Shown one piece after another: positions 21,654-22,174 of a DNA stretch of 22,174 bases (positions within the stretch are counted from its first letter, which is position 1; the number at the start of each line of letters is the position of its first letter). The notes under the pieces were generated by a model. The model did no database searches. It was not told the origin of the DNA and saw only the letters and a list, made by a program, of their open reading frames with translations. The stretch is from contig DASRJH010000347.1 of NCBI GenBank assembly GCA_035649575.1, forward strand, positions 1 to 22,174, read 5' to 3'. A program made the translations under genes and the position numbers. This DNA is from DASVAL01 sp035649575. GTDB lineage: Bacteria > Planctomycetota > UBA1135 > UBA2386.

Positions 21654-22174
21654 ATGTCGAAACCGGCCTGCAAGCGCATGCTGCTCGTCGGCGACGAACA
21701 CAAAGGCGGCACGAAGGCGCTCGTGCAGGGCCACGCGACGTGGCTCAGCAAACGCGGCTGTGCGGTCGACGTCGTGACGGATCGCGACTCCTCGCTCGAG
21801 GACCGGCCGGCCGACCACGTCGTGGTCTGGGGCGGCGACGGTTCTCTGCTCGCGACGGCGCGGCGCATGGGGCAGAACCAGCGGCCGACGCTCGGCATCA
21901 ACCGCGGACGGCTCGGGTTCCTCACGGCGTTCGAGTACGAACACACGCAGAAGGCGCTCGACATGCTGCTCGCGGGCCAGCTGCACGAGGAGCAGCGGTT
22001 GATGTTCTGGTGCTCGATGGTCGCACCCGACGGAGCCACGATGGCGCCGGTGCTGGGCCTGAACGACGTCGTGGTGAGTCGCGCGGCCGTCGGCGGCATG
22101 ATCGCCTTGCGAGCCTTGCGCGGCAGCGCCGAGCTCTCGACCTATCGCGGCGATGGCCTCATCACGGCGACGGC
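21654..22174 (+). CDS. nadK: NAD kinase, 5' part
   Basis: The enzyme phosphorylates NAD to NADP in the cytosol. The frame starts at ATG 21654, six bases after dxs, and is cut by the window end after about 173 residues. Visible family motifs are WGGDGSLLATARR (the GGDG nucleotide-binding loop, about residue 61), TLGINRGRLGFLT (the usual GIN-G-LGFL), LGLNDVVVSR (the NDVV motif), and YRGDGLITATA at the edge, which leads into the expected TPTGSTAY-like loop. The N-terminus (KRMLLVGDEHKGG) lacks the usual long variable stretch, so the protein is compact. The place next to dxs and ispA matches a common bacterial gene order. Confidence 0.93.
   Translation, partial: MSKPACKRMLLVGDEHKGGTKALVQGHATWLSKRGCAVDVVTDRDSSLEDRPADHVVVWGGDGSLLATARRMGQNQRPTLGINRGRLGFLTAFEYEHTQKALDMLLAGQLHEEQRLMFWCSMVAPDGATMAPVLGLNDVVVSRAAVGGMIALRALRGSAELSTYRGDGLITAT

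Noticed and set aside
19611..21986. Long minus-strand frame of about 791 codons
   Set aside because: Antisense to dxs and nadK; no recognisable motif.
1..22174. CRISPR array, insertion sequence, toxin-antitoxin or phage genes
   Set aside because: No regularly spaced repeats, transposase or phage motifs were found on either strand by reading.

Overview
The window is a GC-rich (roughly two-thirds G+C), gene-dense stretch of a bacterial chromosome. It looks like ordinary core chromosome: no transposase, integrase, phage gene or CRISPR array is visible. Several traits suggest a diderm of the Planctomycetota or a similar deep lineage. These are secreted HEAT-repeat proteins ending in W-x-x-W modules, a DUF7305-like surface protein, secreted NHL-propeller and redoxin-like proteins with lost active sites, a soluble MglA-type GTPase joined to a histidine kinase, and weak or absent Shine-Dalgarno sites at many starts. 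The taxonomic placement is inference from style of gene content, not from a marker search.

Layout. 2-4060: envelope and secreted proteins. These are the 3' end of a DUF7305-like protein, a HEAT-repeat exported protein, a thioredoxin-like Gly-rich exported protein on the minus strand, and a secreted NHL/beta-propeller protein whose putative promoter carries nested palindromes. 4057-7150: comEC (DNA uptake channel, minus) stands head to head with coaD, followed by a translationally coupled ridA. 7244-11100: an exported TPR/TlpA-like protein with no catalytic cysteines (minus) diverges from a two-gene unit of a tandem-NBD ABC ATPase and an overlapping exported M16-like protein lacking the zinc motif. 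11173-12966: the MglA-like GTPase/histidine kinase fusion. 13096-13400: tRNA-Lys(CTT) on minus and tRNA-His(GTG) on plus. 13420-13803: a stand-alone receiver-like domain lacking the phospho-acceptor Asp. 13804-14342: a long non-coding gap, much of which folds into a chain of hairpins. 14343-16619: a TPR-like lipoprotein with an HExxH motif. 16749-17540: a secreted helical-repeat protein. 17591-22174: a compact run of a membrane-anchored coiled-coil protein, ispA, dxs and the 5' part of nadK.

How the genes fit together. ispA and dxs supply isoprenoid precursors, and nadK sits beside them as in many bacteria. coaD and ridA are housekeeping genes. The rest is mostly an exported proteome with degenerate enzyme folds: redoxin without CxxC, M16 without HxxEH, receiver without Asp. 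The most distinctive items are the GTPase-kinase fusion and the hairpin-rich intergenic region at 13938-14284. All functions come from reading motifs by eye; no database search or structure prediction was run.
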